A stretch of 64,000 nt of DNA from CBDUXT01 sp965371245. Its GTDB lineage: Bacteria > Planctomycetota > Phycisphaerae > UBA1845. Under the pieces are notes generated by a model, which saw only the letters and a program-made list of their open reading frames with translations, did no database searches and was not told the origin of the DNA. The stretch spans positions 23,720 through 87,719 of the forward strand of contig CBDUXT010000011.1 of NCBI GenBank assembly GCA_965371245.1. Direction: 5' to 3'. This document shows, piece by piece, positions 27,589 to 36,980 of the stretch. The first letter of the stretch is position 1. The number at the start of each line of letters is the position of its first letter. Made by a program: the position numbers and the translations under genes.

Positions 27589-29214
27589 CTACTGTGCTCC
27601 TATGTTCGGCGTGACTTCATTCCGGTCCACGCGCCAGATGTTGCGATACTTCGTCATGGGGACGTCATTGTGGATGGAAAACTTCTTCGCGAAAAAGACC
27701 GGGCGATCACTTAGAGGAGCAATCATCGTCATCCAGTTCCTCGGATCAGCGTTGATCAGGTGAATGTCCGGACGGTCCGCGCGAATGAATTGTGCGTACC
27801 GAAGCGGTGGCCAGTATCGCCAGCCGGCCGCGATGACCGTGTCTTTGGGAAGCGTCTGCATGTCCAGCTCGCGAATCCACTCGGTGGCGTCGCTGGTCTT
27901 GCCGAACTCCGGACGGTTGGGAACGTCGTTGACCGTGACGCCCACCATCAGGAAGAGCAGGGCGACGCTTACGATCTTCGCTACCTTCGGCGTGCAAAGA
28001 AGCGACGAGAACGCCACACCGCCGAAGATGACAGCCGCGAAGTACGTCGGTAGCAGGTCGGCCGACTGCCCGTAGACGTGATACTGACAGACGAACACCA
28101 CCTGCGATAATCCCACACCGGCGATCAACAGGAAACTCGCGCGGCACCGACGGTAGGCCATGGTCGCGCCGAACGCGATGGCCGCCATGGCTGCGACAAA
28201 AAAACCGTGAACGCCGAACAGCAGGATTGTAACGGCCACGACCATGAACCGCTCGAACTGCGGAAACATCTCGTAGCGCAACCACTTGAGCTTCTTTCGT
28301 GCTTGGTCGCTTGTCCTGCCCATGTACTCGCTGAACTGTTCTCCGGTAACGTGCCAGATGACGCGCCGAACTCGCGCGCCGGGACCCTCCGTCGTGTCGG
28401 GAAGCCGCTTCCATTGCAGGTTGTATAGCTCAATGTAGTTATACGCGGAGTCGGGTTTGTCCCGCACCCAGAGGTACCCCAGATTGAACGCGACCGGCAA
28501 CAAGGCCAGACCCGTGACGATCAGGATGCTCCGCACGGCCGCACGCGGGGAGCGATCCCGCTTCCGCTGCGCAAGCCACCAGACGATCAGGAAAAACGGC
28601 AGCGCGAACAGCACCGGCGGCCGGTTGGCCAGGGCCGTTCCATAGAGCAGGGCGGCGATGAGCAGGTAACGCCGGGTGCCGGTGTGCGTGTACTTCACGA
28701 ACAGATACACCGATCCGCTCAACACCGCCAGCGCCGGCATATAAACCTCGGGCGCGACCATACTCATCCACATGCGCGGATGAGTCGTCAGGCACAGTGC
28801 GGCCGCTCCGGCCAGCCACGCATTCACCCCGAGCCGAACCTGAAGCATGACGCACAGCCACAAGACGATCAGCCCGCTTGCCAGGCAGGCCAGCGAGACC
28901 ATGTAGGCCGGATCGACCCAAGGAACCCATGTGGCCAGATGTCCAACCGCCACGAAACCCGCATACCCCGGCGGGTGCATGATCCCCAGCGTGATCGACG
29001 CGAGCTGGAGATCGCCGAAGTCACCGAAACAGATGCTATCGGGCAGACTCGGAAGCGCGACGATCGCGGAGATGATCAGCACGATCGCCACGGCCACGCA
29101 ATCGAACCACGACAGGCAACGCCAAGCGGTCGTGTTCGGAATGTCCGGCGGCTCGGCTTGGGCGTCGTCCGGCGCGGGTTCCGTGCCCTTGGTTGATTCT
29201 GCTGGTTCGGTCAT
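27589..29214 (-). CDS. Polytopic membrane protein, DUF2723/GT117-like
   Basis: A 541-residue protein with roughly ten membrane helices. The N-terminal stretch DFGDLQLASITLGIMHPPGY after the first helix is the hallmark of DUF2723 membrane proteins, related to PMT-type (GT-C) protein mannosyltransferases, with the acidic residues that bind the lipid-linked sugar. The C-terminal ~110 residues are soluble (YWPPLRYAQF..., NADPRNW). ATG at 29214 was chosen because the N-terminal helix follows; the upstream open frame crosses repeats. It may transfer a sugar from a polyprenyl phosphate to an exported acceptor. Confidence 0.8.
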   Translation of the reverse strand: MTEPAESTKGTEPAPDDAQAEPPDIPNTTAWRCLSWFDCVAVAIVLIISAIVALPSLPDSICFGDFGDLQLASITLGIMHPPGYAGFVAVGHLATWVPWVDPAYMVSLACLASGLIVLWLCVMLQVRLGVNAWLAGAAALCLTTHPRMWMSMVAPEVYMPALAVLSGSVYLFVKYTHTGTRRYLLIAALLYGTALANRPPVLFALPFFLIVWWLAQRKRDRSPRAAVRSILIVTGLALLPVAFNLGYLWVRDKPDSAYNYIELYNLQWKRLPDTTEGPGARVRRVIWHVTGEQFSEYMGRTSDQARKKLKWLRYEMFPQFERFMVVAVTILLFGVHGFFVAAMAAIAFGATMAYRRCRASFLLIAGVGLSQVVFVCQYHVYGQSADLLPTYFAAVIFGGVAFSSLLCTPKVAKIVSVALLFLMVGVTVNDVPNRPEFGKTSDATEWIRELDMQTLPKDTVIAAGWRYWPPLRYAQFIRADRPDIHLINADPRNWMTMIAPLSDRPVFFAKKFSIHNDVPMTKYRNIWRVDRNEVTPNIGAQ

Positions 29215-29382
29215 CGTTTCGCTGGGGTTCCCCGTCCCTCGAAGCCGTCGGCTGCTCCCTCTCTGTGAGACGCAGCATGGTAGCGAACCGTCATCCGGCT
29301 CGCCAGGGCGAGCACGCGGGAATCGCCGTCGAGGGTGTCGAGATGCCTGACAGAATCGACGTTGAGCAGTCTTCAGGGATTG

Positions 29383-29421
29383 GTGCCCCATCCTTCGCCT
29401 GTTGCGAAGGGTGGGGGACGG
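29383..29421 (+). repeat. Intergenic repeat family A, copy 2
   Basis: GTGCCCCATCCTTCGCCTGT then GCGAAGGGTGGGGGACGG; the arms CCTTCGC and GCGAAGG pair perfectly. Confidence 0.65.
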
Positions 29422-29430
29422 ACAGGCGAG

Positions 29431-29487
29431 TGGGGCGGGCGATTGCCCGCGTTTTTGTGGTCGAACGGCGGGCAATAGTCCGCCCTA
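29431..29487. repeat. Family B long hairpin, copy 2
   Basis: GGGGCGGGCGATTGCCCGCG, a short loop with a T-run, then GCGGGCAATAGTCCGCCCTA. Matches the element at 3874-3932. Confidence 0.7.
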
Positions 29488-29524
29488 CGTAACTAATGCG
29501 TCAAGCGCCTTTGTGAGGTAGGCT

Positions 29525-31156
29525 CTAAATCGGACAGACCAACTGCCCCAGCCGCTCGGTGAGCTTGAGGTTTTCCGTGTAGTCGATCGGGCAGTCAATC
29601 AGCGTCGGCTTGGAGGACGTGAAGGCCGCTTCCAGCGCGGGAATGAGTTCGTCGGCCGCCGCGATACGCACGCCGTCCCACCCGAAGCTCTTGGCCAGGG
29701 CGACGAAGTCCGGGTTGCCGAAATCGATGTGCGATGAGCGCCCGAACTGCACCTCCTGCTTCCACTTGATGAGCCCGTACGTGTTGTCGTGGAACACCAG
29801 GCAGACGATGGGCGTGTTCACGCGTACGGCCGTCTCCATTTCCTGGCAGTTCATCAAGAACCCGCCGTCGCCGCAGACCGCAAGGATGCGCCGGTCCGGG
29901 TGGATGAGCTTGGCGCCAATGGCGCCGGGCAAGGCGATGCCCATGCTGGCGAACCCGTTGGAGATGATGCACGTGTTGGGCTCCAGCGCCGGGTACATCC
30001 GCGCGATCCACATCTTGTGCGCGCCGACGTCGGATATGACGATGTCGCTGGGGCCCATGACCTTGCGAATGTCGTGGATCACGCGCTGCGGCTTGACCGG
30101 AAACGTGCTGTCGTCACCGAGCGCGCCGAGCTCATCCAGAATCGCGCGGCGAAGCGTCCAGACCGCCGGCTCGTCGCGCGGAGTGACGTCCTCACCCAGC
30201 GCGTCGAGTGTCGCGCCGATGCCGGCCTCGATGCCGACGGCGACCGAGTAGTGCGCGTCCACCTCCGCCGCACAGCGGTGAATGTGGACGATACGCTTGT
30301 CGCTCTGGGGGTTCCACTTCACCGGGTGGTACTCCACCAGGTCGTATCCAATGCACAGAACCGCGTCCGCCCGGTCGAGGCCGCAACTGACGACGTCCTT
30401 GGACTGCAACCCCACCGCCAGCAGCGAAAGCTCATTCGTATAGGGTAATACGCCCTTGGCCATGAAGGTCTGCGCACACGGGATGCGCGTTTTCTCGACA
30501 AACCGGCGGAGCGCGTCGGTGGCACCGTCGCGGATGAGGCCGTTGCCCGCAATAATGATGGGGAAACGGGCCGCGTTGATGATGTCGGCGGCCTTTCCAA
30601 GCTGTGATCCCAGCGGCTCCGGCGCAAGCGGGTGTTGAACGGGCAGTGGTTCGCCGCCGACCTCCGCCTCGGCCACGTCCTCGGGAAAGTCGATGTGCGT
30701 TGCGCCGAAGCGTTCGCTCTGCGCCAGCTTGAACGCCTTGCGCACCACTTCCGGGATGATCCGGGCTGTCGTAAGCTGAGCGTTGTACTTGGTCATGGGG
30801 CGAAAGAGCGCGACAAGGTCCATCGCCTGATGTGATTCCTTGTGCAGGCGGTCGATGCCGGCCTGCCCGGTGACCGCGACGAGCGGGGCGCTGTCCATGT
30901 TGGCGTCGGCCACCCCGGTCACCAGATTGGTCGCACCGGGTCCCAGGGTGGCCAGGCAGACGGACGCCTTGCCCGTCAACCGACCCTGCACGTCGCACAT
31001 GAAGGCGGCGCCCTGTTCGTGCCTGGTTTGAATGAACCGGAGCGGGCTATCAACCAGGGCGTCCATCACGTCGAGGTTCTCCTCGCCGGGAACACCGAAG
31101 ACAAACGGCACCCTCTCGTTTTCGAGGCACTTCACGAAGAGTTCGGCTGCCTTCAT
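29525..31156 (-). CDS. alsS: Acetolactate synthase, catabolic (AlsS) type
   Basis: A 543-residue thiamine-diphosphate enzyme condensing two pyruvates to 2-acetolactate. The activating Glu is in RHEQGAAFM near residue 47, and the metal/ThDP motif GDGGFLMNCQEMETAVR begins near 428 and continues into NTYGLIKWKQ, a combination typical of AlsS rather than FAD-dependent IlvB. No regulatory small-subunit gene is adjacent. ATG start, with a TATAAT-like -10 about 55 bases upstream. It could feed acetoin formation, but no acetolactate decarboxylase is nearby. Confidence 0.88.
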   Translation of the reverse strand: MKAAELFVKCLENERVPFVFGVPGEENLDVMDALVDSPLRFIQTRHEQGAAFMCDVQGRLTGKASVCLATLGPGATNLVTGVADANMDSAPLVAVTGQAGIDRLHKESHQAMDLVALFRPMTKYNAQLTTARIIPEVVRKAFKLAQSERFGATHIDFPEDVAEAEVGGEPLPVQHPLAPEPLGSQLGKAADIINAARFPIIIAGNGLIRDGATDALRRFVEKTRIPCAQTFMAKGVLPYTNELSLLAVGLQSKDVVSCGLDRADAVLCIGYDLVEYHPVKWNPQSDKRIVHIHRCAAEVDAHYSVAVGIEAGIGATLDALGEDVTPRDEPAVWTLRRAILDELGALGDDSTFPVKPQRVIHDIRKVMGPSDIVISDVGAHKMWIARMYPALEPNTCIISNGFASMGIALPGAIGAKLIHPDRRILAVCGDGGFLMNCQEMETAVRVNTPIVCLVFHDNTYGLIKWKQEVQFGRSSHIDFGNPDFVALAKSFGWDGVRIAAADELIPALEAAFTSSKPTLIDCPIDYTENLKLTERLGQLVCPI

Positions 31157-31212
31157 GCTGTTGACCCTTTGCGCGTTGGGGACTGAAGCGACAGCCCGGA
31201 CGACGCGCGGAT

Positions 31213-31218
31213 TATTAT
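31213..31218 (-). promoter_or_regulatory. Possible -10 element for acetolactate synthase gene
   Basis: A perfect TATAAT on the minus strand about 55 bases upstream of the start codon. No convincing -35 hexamer at 16-18 bases, so only tentative. Confidence 0.3.
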
Positions 31219-31578
31219 ACGCGGTCGGCCACGCAGGCGAAAAGGGGGGAGGCGCACCGAATTCGGGCAGTCAGGCGGCTCGTTCGAGACAAAGGAACCC
31301 TGATCGGTAGTCACGCACTCCAAACCGCCGAGCACCTGCAACGATCACGACTTACGTGACGGCGACAATCCGTGCGTGTCAGAACCAGACCACGATGAAC
31401 GGATGATCAAGCAGCTCACGGGCCTGGTAGCCAAGCTGCCCCACGTAGACGTGGCAAGCTCAGTAGAGTGCAGACGATGCGACTCTGCAAGGACAATCCC
31501 GAAGTCGTCACCCTGGTACTTCCAGCGCTTTGTCACATATAGCTCTTCGGGTTCGATCTACGCCGTATCTAACCCCTA

Positions 31579-31602
31579 CACTGCTCAAGAGCAGTGGCAC
31601 AC
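31579..31602 (+). repeat. 24-base palindromic repeat, copy 1
   Basis: CACTGCTCAAGAGCAGTG followed by GCACAC. The exact reverse complement of all 24 bases occurs at 48148-48171. Confidence 0.7.
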
Positions 31603-31706
31603 CCGAAAACTTTGGCGTGACGATGCACCAGCGTAGTGGCTCACGCGGATGCCATTTTTTCTGAGCCGCGCCTGTAAAGAAGCGGTGCCGTTCGGTGCCC
31701 GAGAAT

Positions 31707-31728
31707 CGCTCCCTGACGGTCGCGGCTT
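31707..31728 (+). repeat. Family D repeat, copy 1
   Basis: CGCTCCCTGACGGTCGCGGC unit, related to copies at 45333, 45679 (inverted) and 45732. Confidence 0.5.
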
Positions 31729-31817
31729 GGGTCGCAAGAACGTCGGCAATTCCGGGACACGACGTTGGCGGGTTCGGCTCGCGCGGAACGTCCCTTGATT
31801 CATGGCCACAGCCGGCT

Positions 31818-32486
31818 TCAAGGTTCGCGGGGCGATACACCGGCAATCTTAATGTCGTCCAGCTTCAAGTCCGTCGCTCCGCCGTATGCAAAGCGCAGCA
31901 ACATATTCGCCTCCCCATTGTCGAATCGAACGGACACCTCCCACGAGATGTACCCGGGCGTTGTCACGGGTTGCTGCCCCGCCAACGTTGGGTGTTCGAC
32001 GAGCTTACCGTGGGTGCTCGCTATCTCGCTGAGCCACGCGTGAAGCGCCTCGGAACTCACGTCCTCGTTGAAGGCATCCGAACACAGCGGACGCAAGGCG
32101 GCCTCAGCCTCGGCGAACAGCGCCGGGTCCGCCGCGAGAACTTCCGGCAACGCAATGGTGATGCGAGCGGTCGAGGCGAACAGCGCAAGACTTACGTAGG
32201 CCGCGAACGCGATCACGACGGAGCCGACCCCGGTGACAACCGAGATGGGAATCGCCGCAATGGCCAAGCCCCGCCCACGCCGCACGCCGTCGCGTGTCTT
32301 GGCGATCCCGATGATGCCGAACACAAAACCCGCCAGCGCGGTGATCCCCGCGCAACCGAGCAGCGAACAAACGAAGCCGGTCACGGCCGCAGCGCTCATC
32401 GGCGCCGGCGCAATGGGTTCCAACGGGCCGTACGCCTCGTCGGGTCGATCCCCAGGCGGAATCGGAGGAGGTTGAAACTGAGTCAT
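31818..32486 (-). CDS. DUF4190-type membrane protein
   Basis: A 222-residue protein: a Pro-rich N-terminus (residues 1-28), then two hydrophobic helices separated by a short turn (AVTGFVCSLLGCAGITALAG and GLAIAAIPISVVTGVGSVVI), with IIGIAKTRDGVRRGRGLAIA between them, the typical DUF4190 layout. The C-terminal ~110 residues are probably outside the membrane. ATG start. Function unknown; DUF4190 proteins are small integral membrane proteins often with fused soluble domains. Same strand as tpx, 82 bases downstream of it. Confidence 0.75.
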   Translation of the reverse strand: MTQFQPPPIPPGDRPDEAYGPLEPIAPAPMSAAAVTGFVCSLLGCAGITALAGFVFGIIGIAKTRDGVRRGRGLAIAAIPISVVTGVGSVVIAFAAYVSLALFASTARITIALPEVLAADPALFAEAEAALRPLCSDAFNEDVSSEALHAWLSEIASTHGKLVEHPTLAGQQPVTTPGYISWEVSVRFDNGEANMLLRFAYGGATDLKLDDIKIAGVSPREP

Positions 32487-32568
32487 CCGGACCAGTCTCC
32501 GTCAAAGGCTCTCGGCGCGGCGGAAGCACGCGGAATCACTCTCGATACGGCGGTTCGGCTGGCTTCGA

Positions 32569-33081
32569 CTACCCTGCCAGGCCCTTGGCGCAGCTTAGGA
32601 TGGCGTCATAGTTGGGATGGTCGGCCACCTCGGCGACATACTCCGCGTGGCGGATCGTGTCATCGGCGTCCAGGACGAAGACCGCGCGGCACTCGATCCG
32701 CAGGTCGGGCAGAAGCGTTCCGTATGCCCTGCCGAAGCTGACATCGAAATGGTCGCTGAGCACGTGGATTCGGTCCTGATCGATCCCCTCCGCTCCGCAA
32801 AAGCGGGCCATCCCGGTCGGCAGATCGCAGCTAATGGTGTAAAAATCCACGTTTTCGAGCTTGGCCGCCGCTTCGTTGAAGCGCTTGGTCTGCTCGGCGC
32901 AGACGGGCGTGTCGAGCGAGGGGACGACGCTGAAGACTCGCACCTTCCCGGTGGTGTCGGAGATGCTCACGGTGTCGCCGAGCGTCTTTTTCAGCGTGGC
33001 GTTCGGCGCTGTGTCACCGACCTTCAGCTCCGGGCCTTCCAGTGTCAGGGGGTTTCCTTTCAGCGTGCATGTACGAGCCAC
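32569..33081 (-). CDS. tpx: Thiol peroxidase Tpx
   Basis: A 170-residue atypical 2-Cys peroxiredoxin that reduces hydrogen peroxide and alkyl hydroperoxides with thioredoxin. Peroxidatic Cys61 sits in SLDTPVCAEQT and resolving Cys95 in MARFCGAEG, exactly the two positions used in the characterised enzyme. Full length. ATG start with GCAGGAG-like ribosome binding site upstream. No adjacent regulator. Confidence 0.95.
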   Translation of the reverse strand: MARTCTLKGNPLTLEGPELKVGDTAPNATLKKTLGDTVSISDTTGKVRVFSVVPSLDTPVCAEQTKRFNEAAAKLENVDFYTISCDLPTGMARFCGAEGIDQDRIHVLSDHFDVSFGRAYGTLLPDLRIECRAVFVLDADDTIRHAEYVAEVADHPNYDAILSCAKGLAG

Positions 33082-33437
33082 GGCGGTTCTCCTGCTGATG
33101 AGTGATATTCAAAGAAGCCCGACCGGCGCGAGAATCCTTCACCTCGTGCCGCAGGGGCCGGAATGTAGCGAAGCGGATCGTACGGGGGGCTGGAACCGTG
33201 GTCAACACCGGCCCGTTGTGCCTCACCGGCCACGATTTGGCCCTGTGTGGCTTGACGGGACAATTGGCGGCCCTCTATTATTCGTGGCGGGAGGCCGGTG
33301 ACCTTCCAAGCCGGTCGCCGCGGGTTCCCCCAAGGCGAGGGCGGTTTGCATGCCCACCCGGTCCGCGCGTAGGGGCGAAGCAGCCATCCGGCGTTGCAAC
33401 CGCGACCAATCAACCGATTCACAAGGGAGTATGGCTT
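33082..33437. other. Divergent intergenic region
   Basis: Separates tpx and the FG-GAP gene. The plus-strand frame is open throughout but has no ribosome binding site or domain. I see no repeat or promoter I can support. Confidence 0.4.
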
Positions 33438-36400
33438 ATGCGTGGTGCCGTCAATCTGAAGGTCGGTCTCGGGCTATTCCTGGCTGTGGGGTGCCTGGCA
33501 TGGATCGTTGTAACCGGCGCCGCCTGCGAATCCGCGCCGCAGCCGTTCACCGTTGCGGGACCGGGCATCGTCGGCAATCAGGCGCCCACGCTCACCATCA
33601 CCGAGCCGATCACCGACGTCACCGTGGGGCAGGGTGATGTCTTCCGGATCCAGTGGACCGACACGGACCCGGACGACAACGCGACCATCAGCTTCCAGCT
33701 CATCAGTGTGGCTTCGGGCGCCGCGATCAACTGGGTCGATGGGCTCGAGGAGAACGACACGACCGGGCCGGATTCCGTGCGCCCGCCCACCACCTTCCTC
33801 ACACCCGACCGGTACAACCTTCGCGGGATCATCGATGACGGCGTGAACGAGCCCGTCGAGACCTTCGCGCGCACCACGACCACAGCCGCCGGGCCGCGCG
33901 TGGTGATCACCGTGGTGGGTCCGGGCGAGGCGCCGCAAACGATCCCGCCGGTCGTCGCGGTCGCCGAACCGAGCTTCGACCGAAGCGTGGCGCAGGACGA
34001 CGTTCTGACAGTCGTGATTCAGCCCACGGCGCTGGCCCCGAACCCGAACGACCCCGATCCGATTCCGTTCGATCGCGACAGTGACGTGGAATTGTTCCTG
34101 ATCCTGGACGTTGACCGGATTGCGACCAACGACGACTTTCGGAACCCGGTTCCTGACAAGATCATCGTGCTCGGGCAGCAGACGGTTCCGGCGAACACGA
34201 CGGCCACGATTACGATCGACGTTGTGATCGACGTCGCGACGATCCCGGTGAGGCCCGATGGGGAGCCCTACTTCGTCCGCGCAACGGTTGATGACGGAAC
34301 CAACACCCCGGTTCACGGCTACGCGCCCGGGAGCATCAGGGTCGTACGTCTGGCAAGCGCTACGGTGGATCTGTTCGACATCGGCCGGATACTGTCCGGC
34401 GCCAGGTTCCAGGGTTTCAACCCCACCGCCAGTCTCGGCAACGTGATGAGCAGCGTTGCGGACTTCGATCTGGACGGCTTGGACGACTTCGTGATGGTTG
34501 CGCAGTTCGGGAACCCGCAGAACATCGGCCCGGTGGGTGAGGCTTACCTGATTTACGGACAGGCCGGCGTGCGGTTCGGTGGTGTCATTCCTGTGAACTC
34601 CATCGGCGCGACCGTCGATGGCGTGGCGTTTCAGGCGCCTCCACTCCGCGCCTCGCTCGTCTTCACTCCCGCCGAGCAGCGCACCAACGGAATTACCGAC
34701 GTCAGCTTCGTGCGTGATCTTACGGGGGACGATCGTCCGGAAATCCTGTTCGGTCTTCCGCACGTGGAAGGGGCGCTGAACACCATGGACCACGATCCTG
34801 GCGATGAAAGGGATTTTCCCACCCCCCTCGGATGCTACCCCGATCCGTTCGTCAACAACGTCACCGATCAGGGTGGTGACCTCTCGTTCTACTTCGGAGG
34901 CATGGCCGTTATCGTTAACAGTCAAAACCGTGACAACGACGGGCTGATCAATGCGAATCGGTTGAACTCCACGGTCATCTCGCTCGAACACGTCGGGCAG
35001 CGGCCCGTCATCCTCGACGCGGGCGGGGAGAGTACGACCGGTTCTCTGTTCCCGCGCGCGGACAACGAATCTGCCGTGAACCTAGGGAACGACCCGCGGG
35101 AGCCGGGGCGTATTGCCGGGGCGCGCCTCATCGCGGGTGGTTACGACGACATCGATGCGTTCCTGCTGTTCCAGGGTCCTCGAGAGGGCCTATGGGGTCA
35201 AACCGTGCGATCGATCGCCGACATGAATCTTGACGGTCTGGATGAGTTGATCGTTTCGGCGCCGCTGAACGAAGTCTACCTTGACCGGCTCCTTCGAGAT
35301 TTCGGCTCGCTCAGTACTCAGTGGAATTCTACGCCGTTTCCGGCGAGCATCACGATCTTCCCCGGGGAAAACTACAACACAACGTTCTGGCGTGAGATCG
35401 ATGATGATGGCGGCACGTCGCAACAGCCAACCCTCGGCGGATCTGTTGGCAGTTGCCCGCAGGGAAACCCCCGCATATTGTTCTTTCCTGCGGATGAGTT
35501 CGGCATCTTTGCCGAGGCGCCCGAGGATCGGCTCGGCGACGGTCAGTCAGCGGGTGATTTCAACCTGGACGGTCGCGGCGACATTCTGTGTGGCGCGCCG
35601 CTCAACGACTTGACACCGGCGATGCCGGACAGTGGGGCGGCCTATGTCATCTATGGCCGGAGCCCATTTGGCGAGATCGACCTCGAACTCGCGGGCGATC
35701 CGGTCTTGCGCGCGCCGATGCTCCGAATCCGGGGCGAGACTCCCAACGACCAGATTGGATGGCGGCAGGCAACCGGGCTCGACGTCAACGGCGACCGAAT
35801 TGATGACGTTTTCTTCTCCTCTCCGCGCACCGATTTCCCCGGACCCGACAACATCGAGCGGACGACATGCGGCGGCACGTTCAATGGCGCTGACGTAACG
35901 ACGGCAACCATGGACGAGTTCCTCGGCTGCCACGCCGACGTTGAAGCGGAAGGTGACCTCTTTACCGATGACCCCTGCAAGGCGTTTGACTTCGACAACG
36001 ACAACGAGATCACCTTCGACGATCAATGCGTCTTCCAATGCTTGACCGGAGACCCGGATCGTGATCCGGCGTGCATCGTCGGCACCGGGGCCGACTGCTG
36101 TGCGAACCTGGTCGATAACGGGTTCGTTGGCATCATCTTCGGCGGCAAGCTCATCGACGGTGATCGAACGCTCTCACAGCTCGCCACGAGCGAGCTTCCC
36201 GGCACGATCTTTTTCGGCGCCCACGCCCAGGACCGGGCCGGCTTCGATATCAGTTCGGCCGGCGACTTCAACCAGGATGGCTTCGGCGACATTTTGATCG
36301 TGGCACCCGGCGAGATTCGCACGGACAGTGCCGGGCGGGATCGGCGCGGCGTTGTTTATCTCGTCTTTGGCGGCACGCACCTGACCAACCGCCAGTGGAA

Positions 36401-36686
36401 CCTGGCCGACGTCGGCTCGCAACAGCTTCCCGGTATGGTCTTTATCAGCCCGTTTGTGGTCGGTCGCCCCAACGAGGCCGCCCCGCTCAGCGTGGCCTTC
36501 ATTGGTGATGTCAACGACGACGGATTCGGGGACATCATGATCGGCAACCCCAAGGCCGACTTCATTGATGCCAGCTTCCCGCAAGGCCCCGATGCCACCG
36601 ATGCCGCGACGGGTCGGCGGTCCAACGCCGGGGACGCCTACCTGATTTACGGCAACAACTTCGATACCAACCGGCTCGCTCCGTGA
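33438..36686 (+). CDS. Secreted FG-GAP (integrin-alpha-like) repeat protein
   Basis: A 1082-residue protein with an N-terminal export signal (residues 1-32, ending VTGAACES; the Cys could be lipidated but the lipobox is weak). Residues ~45-320 look like two Ig-like/cadherin-type domains. From ~335, seven FG-GAP calcium loops occur, e.g. DFDLDGLDDFVM, DLTGDDRPEIL, DMNLDGLDELIV, DFNLDGRGDIL, DFNQDGFGDIL and DVNDDGFGDIM, enough for one beta-propeller. An inserted DFDNDNEITFDDQCVFQCL near ~855 is a further calcium-loop-like motif. Probably cell-surface, binding or adhesive. ATG with AAGGGAG upstream. Confidence 0.85.
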   Translation: MRGAVNLKVGLGLFLAVGCLAWIVVTGAACESAPQPFTVAGPGIVGNQAPTLTITEPITDVTVGQGDVFRIQWTDTDPDDNATISFQLISVASGAAINWVDGLEENDTTGPDSVRPPTTFLTPDRYNLRGIIDDGVNEPVETFARTTTTAAGPRVVITVVGPGEAPQTIPPVVAVAEPSFDRSVAQDDVLTVVIQPTALAPNPNDPDPIPFDRDSDVELFLILDVDRIATNDDFRNPVPDKIIVLGQQTVPANTTATITIDVVIDVATIPVRPDGEPYFVRATVDDGTNTPVHGYAPGSIRVVRLASATVDLFDIGRILSGARFQGFNPTASLGNVMSSVADFDLDGLDDFVMVAQFGNPQNIGPVGEAYLIYGQAGVRFGGVIPVNSIGATVDGVAFQAPPLRASLVFTPAEQRTNGITDVSFVRDLTGDDRPEILFGLPHVEGALNTMDHDPGDERDFPTPLGCYPDPFVNNVTDQGGDLSFYFGGMAVIVNSQNRDNDGLINANRLNSTVISLEHVGQRPVILDAGGESTTGSLFPRADNESAVNLGNDPREPGRIAGARLIAGGYDDIDAFLLFQGPREGLWGQTVRSIADMNLDGLDELIVSAPLNEVYLDRLLRDFGSLSTQWNSTPFPASITIFPGENYNTTFWREIDDDGGTSQQPTLGGSVGSCPQGNPRILFFPADEFGIFAEAPEDRLGDGQSAGDFNLDGRGDILCGAPLNDLTPAMPDSGAAYVIYGRSPFGEIDLELAGDPVLRAPMLRIRGETPNDQIGWRQATGLDVNGDRIDDVFFSSPRTDFPGPDNIERTTCGGTFNGADVTTATMDEFLGCHADVEAEGDLFTDDPCKAFDFDNDNEITFDDQCVFQCLTGDPDRDPACIVGTGADCCANLVDNGFVGIIFGGKLIDGDRTLSQLATSELPGTIFFGAHAQDRAGFDISSAGDFNQDGFGDILIVAPGEIRTDSAGRDRRGVVYLVFGGTHLTNRQWNLADVGSQQLPGMVFISPFVVGRPNEAAPLSVAFIGDVNDDGFGDIMIGNPKADFIDASFPQGPDATDAATGRRSNAGDAYLIYGNNFDTNRLAP

Positions 36687-36730
36687 GCGCACCGCCCTCG
36701 TACCGTGTTTCACAAGTCTCACGACGATCT

Positions 36731-36770
36731 GAGCCGCGTGCGGACGTCCGCGCGGGCTGAAGCGGCTCGG
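36731..36770 (+). repeat. Intergenic repeat family C, diverged copy
   Basis: GAGCCGCG at one end and GGCTGAAGCGGCTCGG at the other with an inner CGGACGTCCG palindrome. Confidence 0.45.
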
Positions 36771-36980
36771 GGGCGACGCCGCTTGCTTCCACGACCGAGC
36801 GCCTGTCCCGCTACGACGAACCAACCCCCCTCACGGCTCGTATAGTGTATGTCGGACGCCGCGTGACGGTGCCGGGGTCGAGGTCTGCCCGGTCCGCCGG
36901 TGGCGTGGATCGCCGCCGCTGGGTACCATCCGCCGCGTACGAAGCCATCCGACACGAGCCGGTCCCAGGGAAAACCGTGT

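Larger units (their letters stand above)
29215..29524. other. Intergenic region with families A and B repeats
   Basis: No gene. Contains a family A copy (29383-29421) directly followed by a family B hairpin (29431-29487). Confidence 0.55.
31157..31817. other. Intergenic region with repeats and possible gene debris
   Basis: About 660 bases without a supported gene. 31376-31560 has coding-like codon use on both strands, for example a minus-strand fragment ending VGQLGYQARELLDHPFIVVW at a stop at 31379, but it is interrupted by stops. A 24-base palindromic repeat is at 31579-31602 and a family D unit at 31707-31728. Confidence 0.4.

Noticed and set aside
33474..34991. A 505-codon minus-strand open frame
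   Set aside because: Lies opposite the FG-GAP gene, which has an export signal and clear repeats; the antisense product is Arg/His/Asp-rich without domains.
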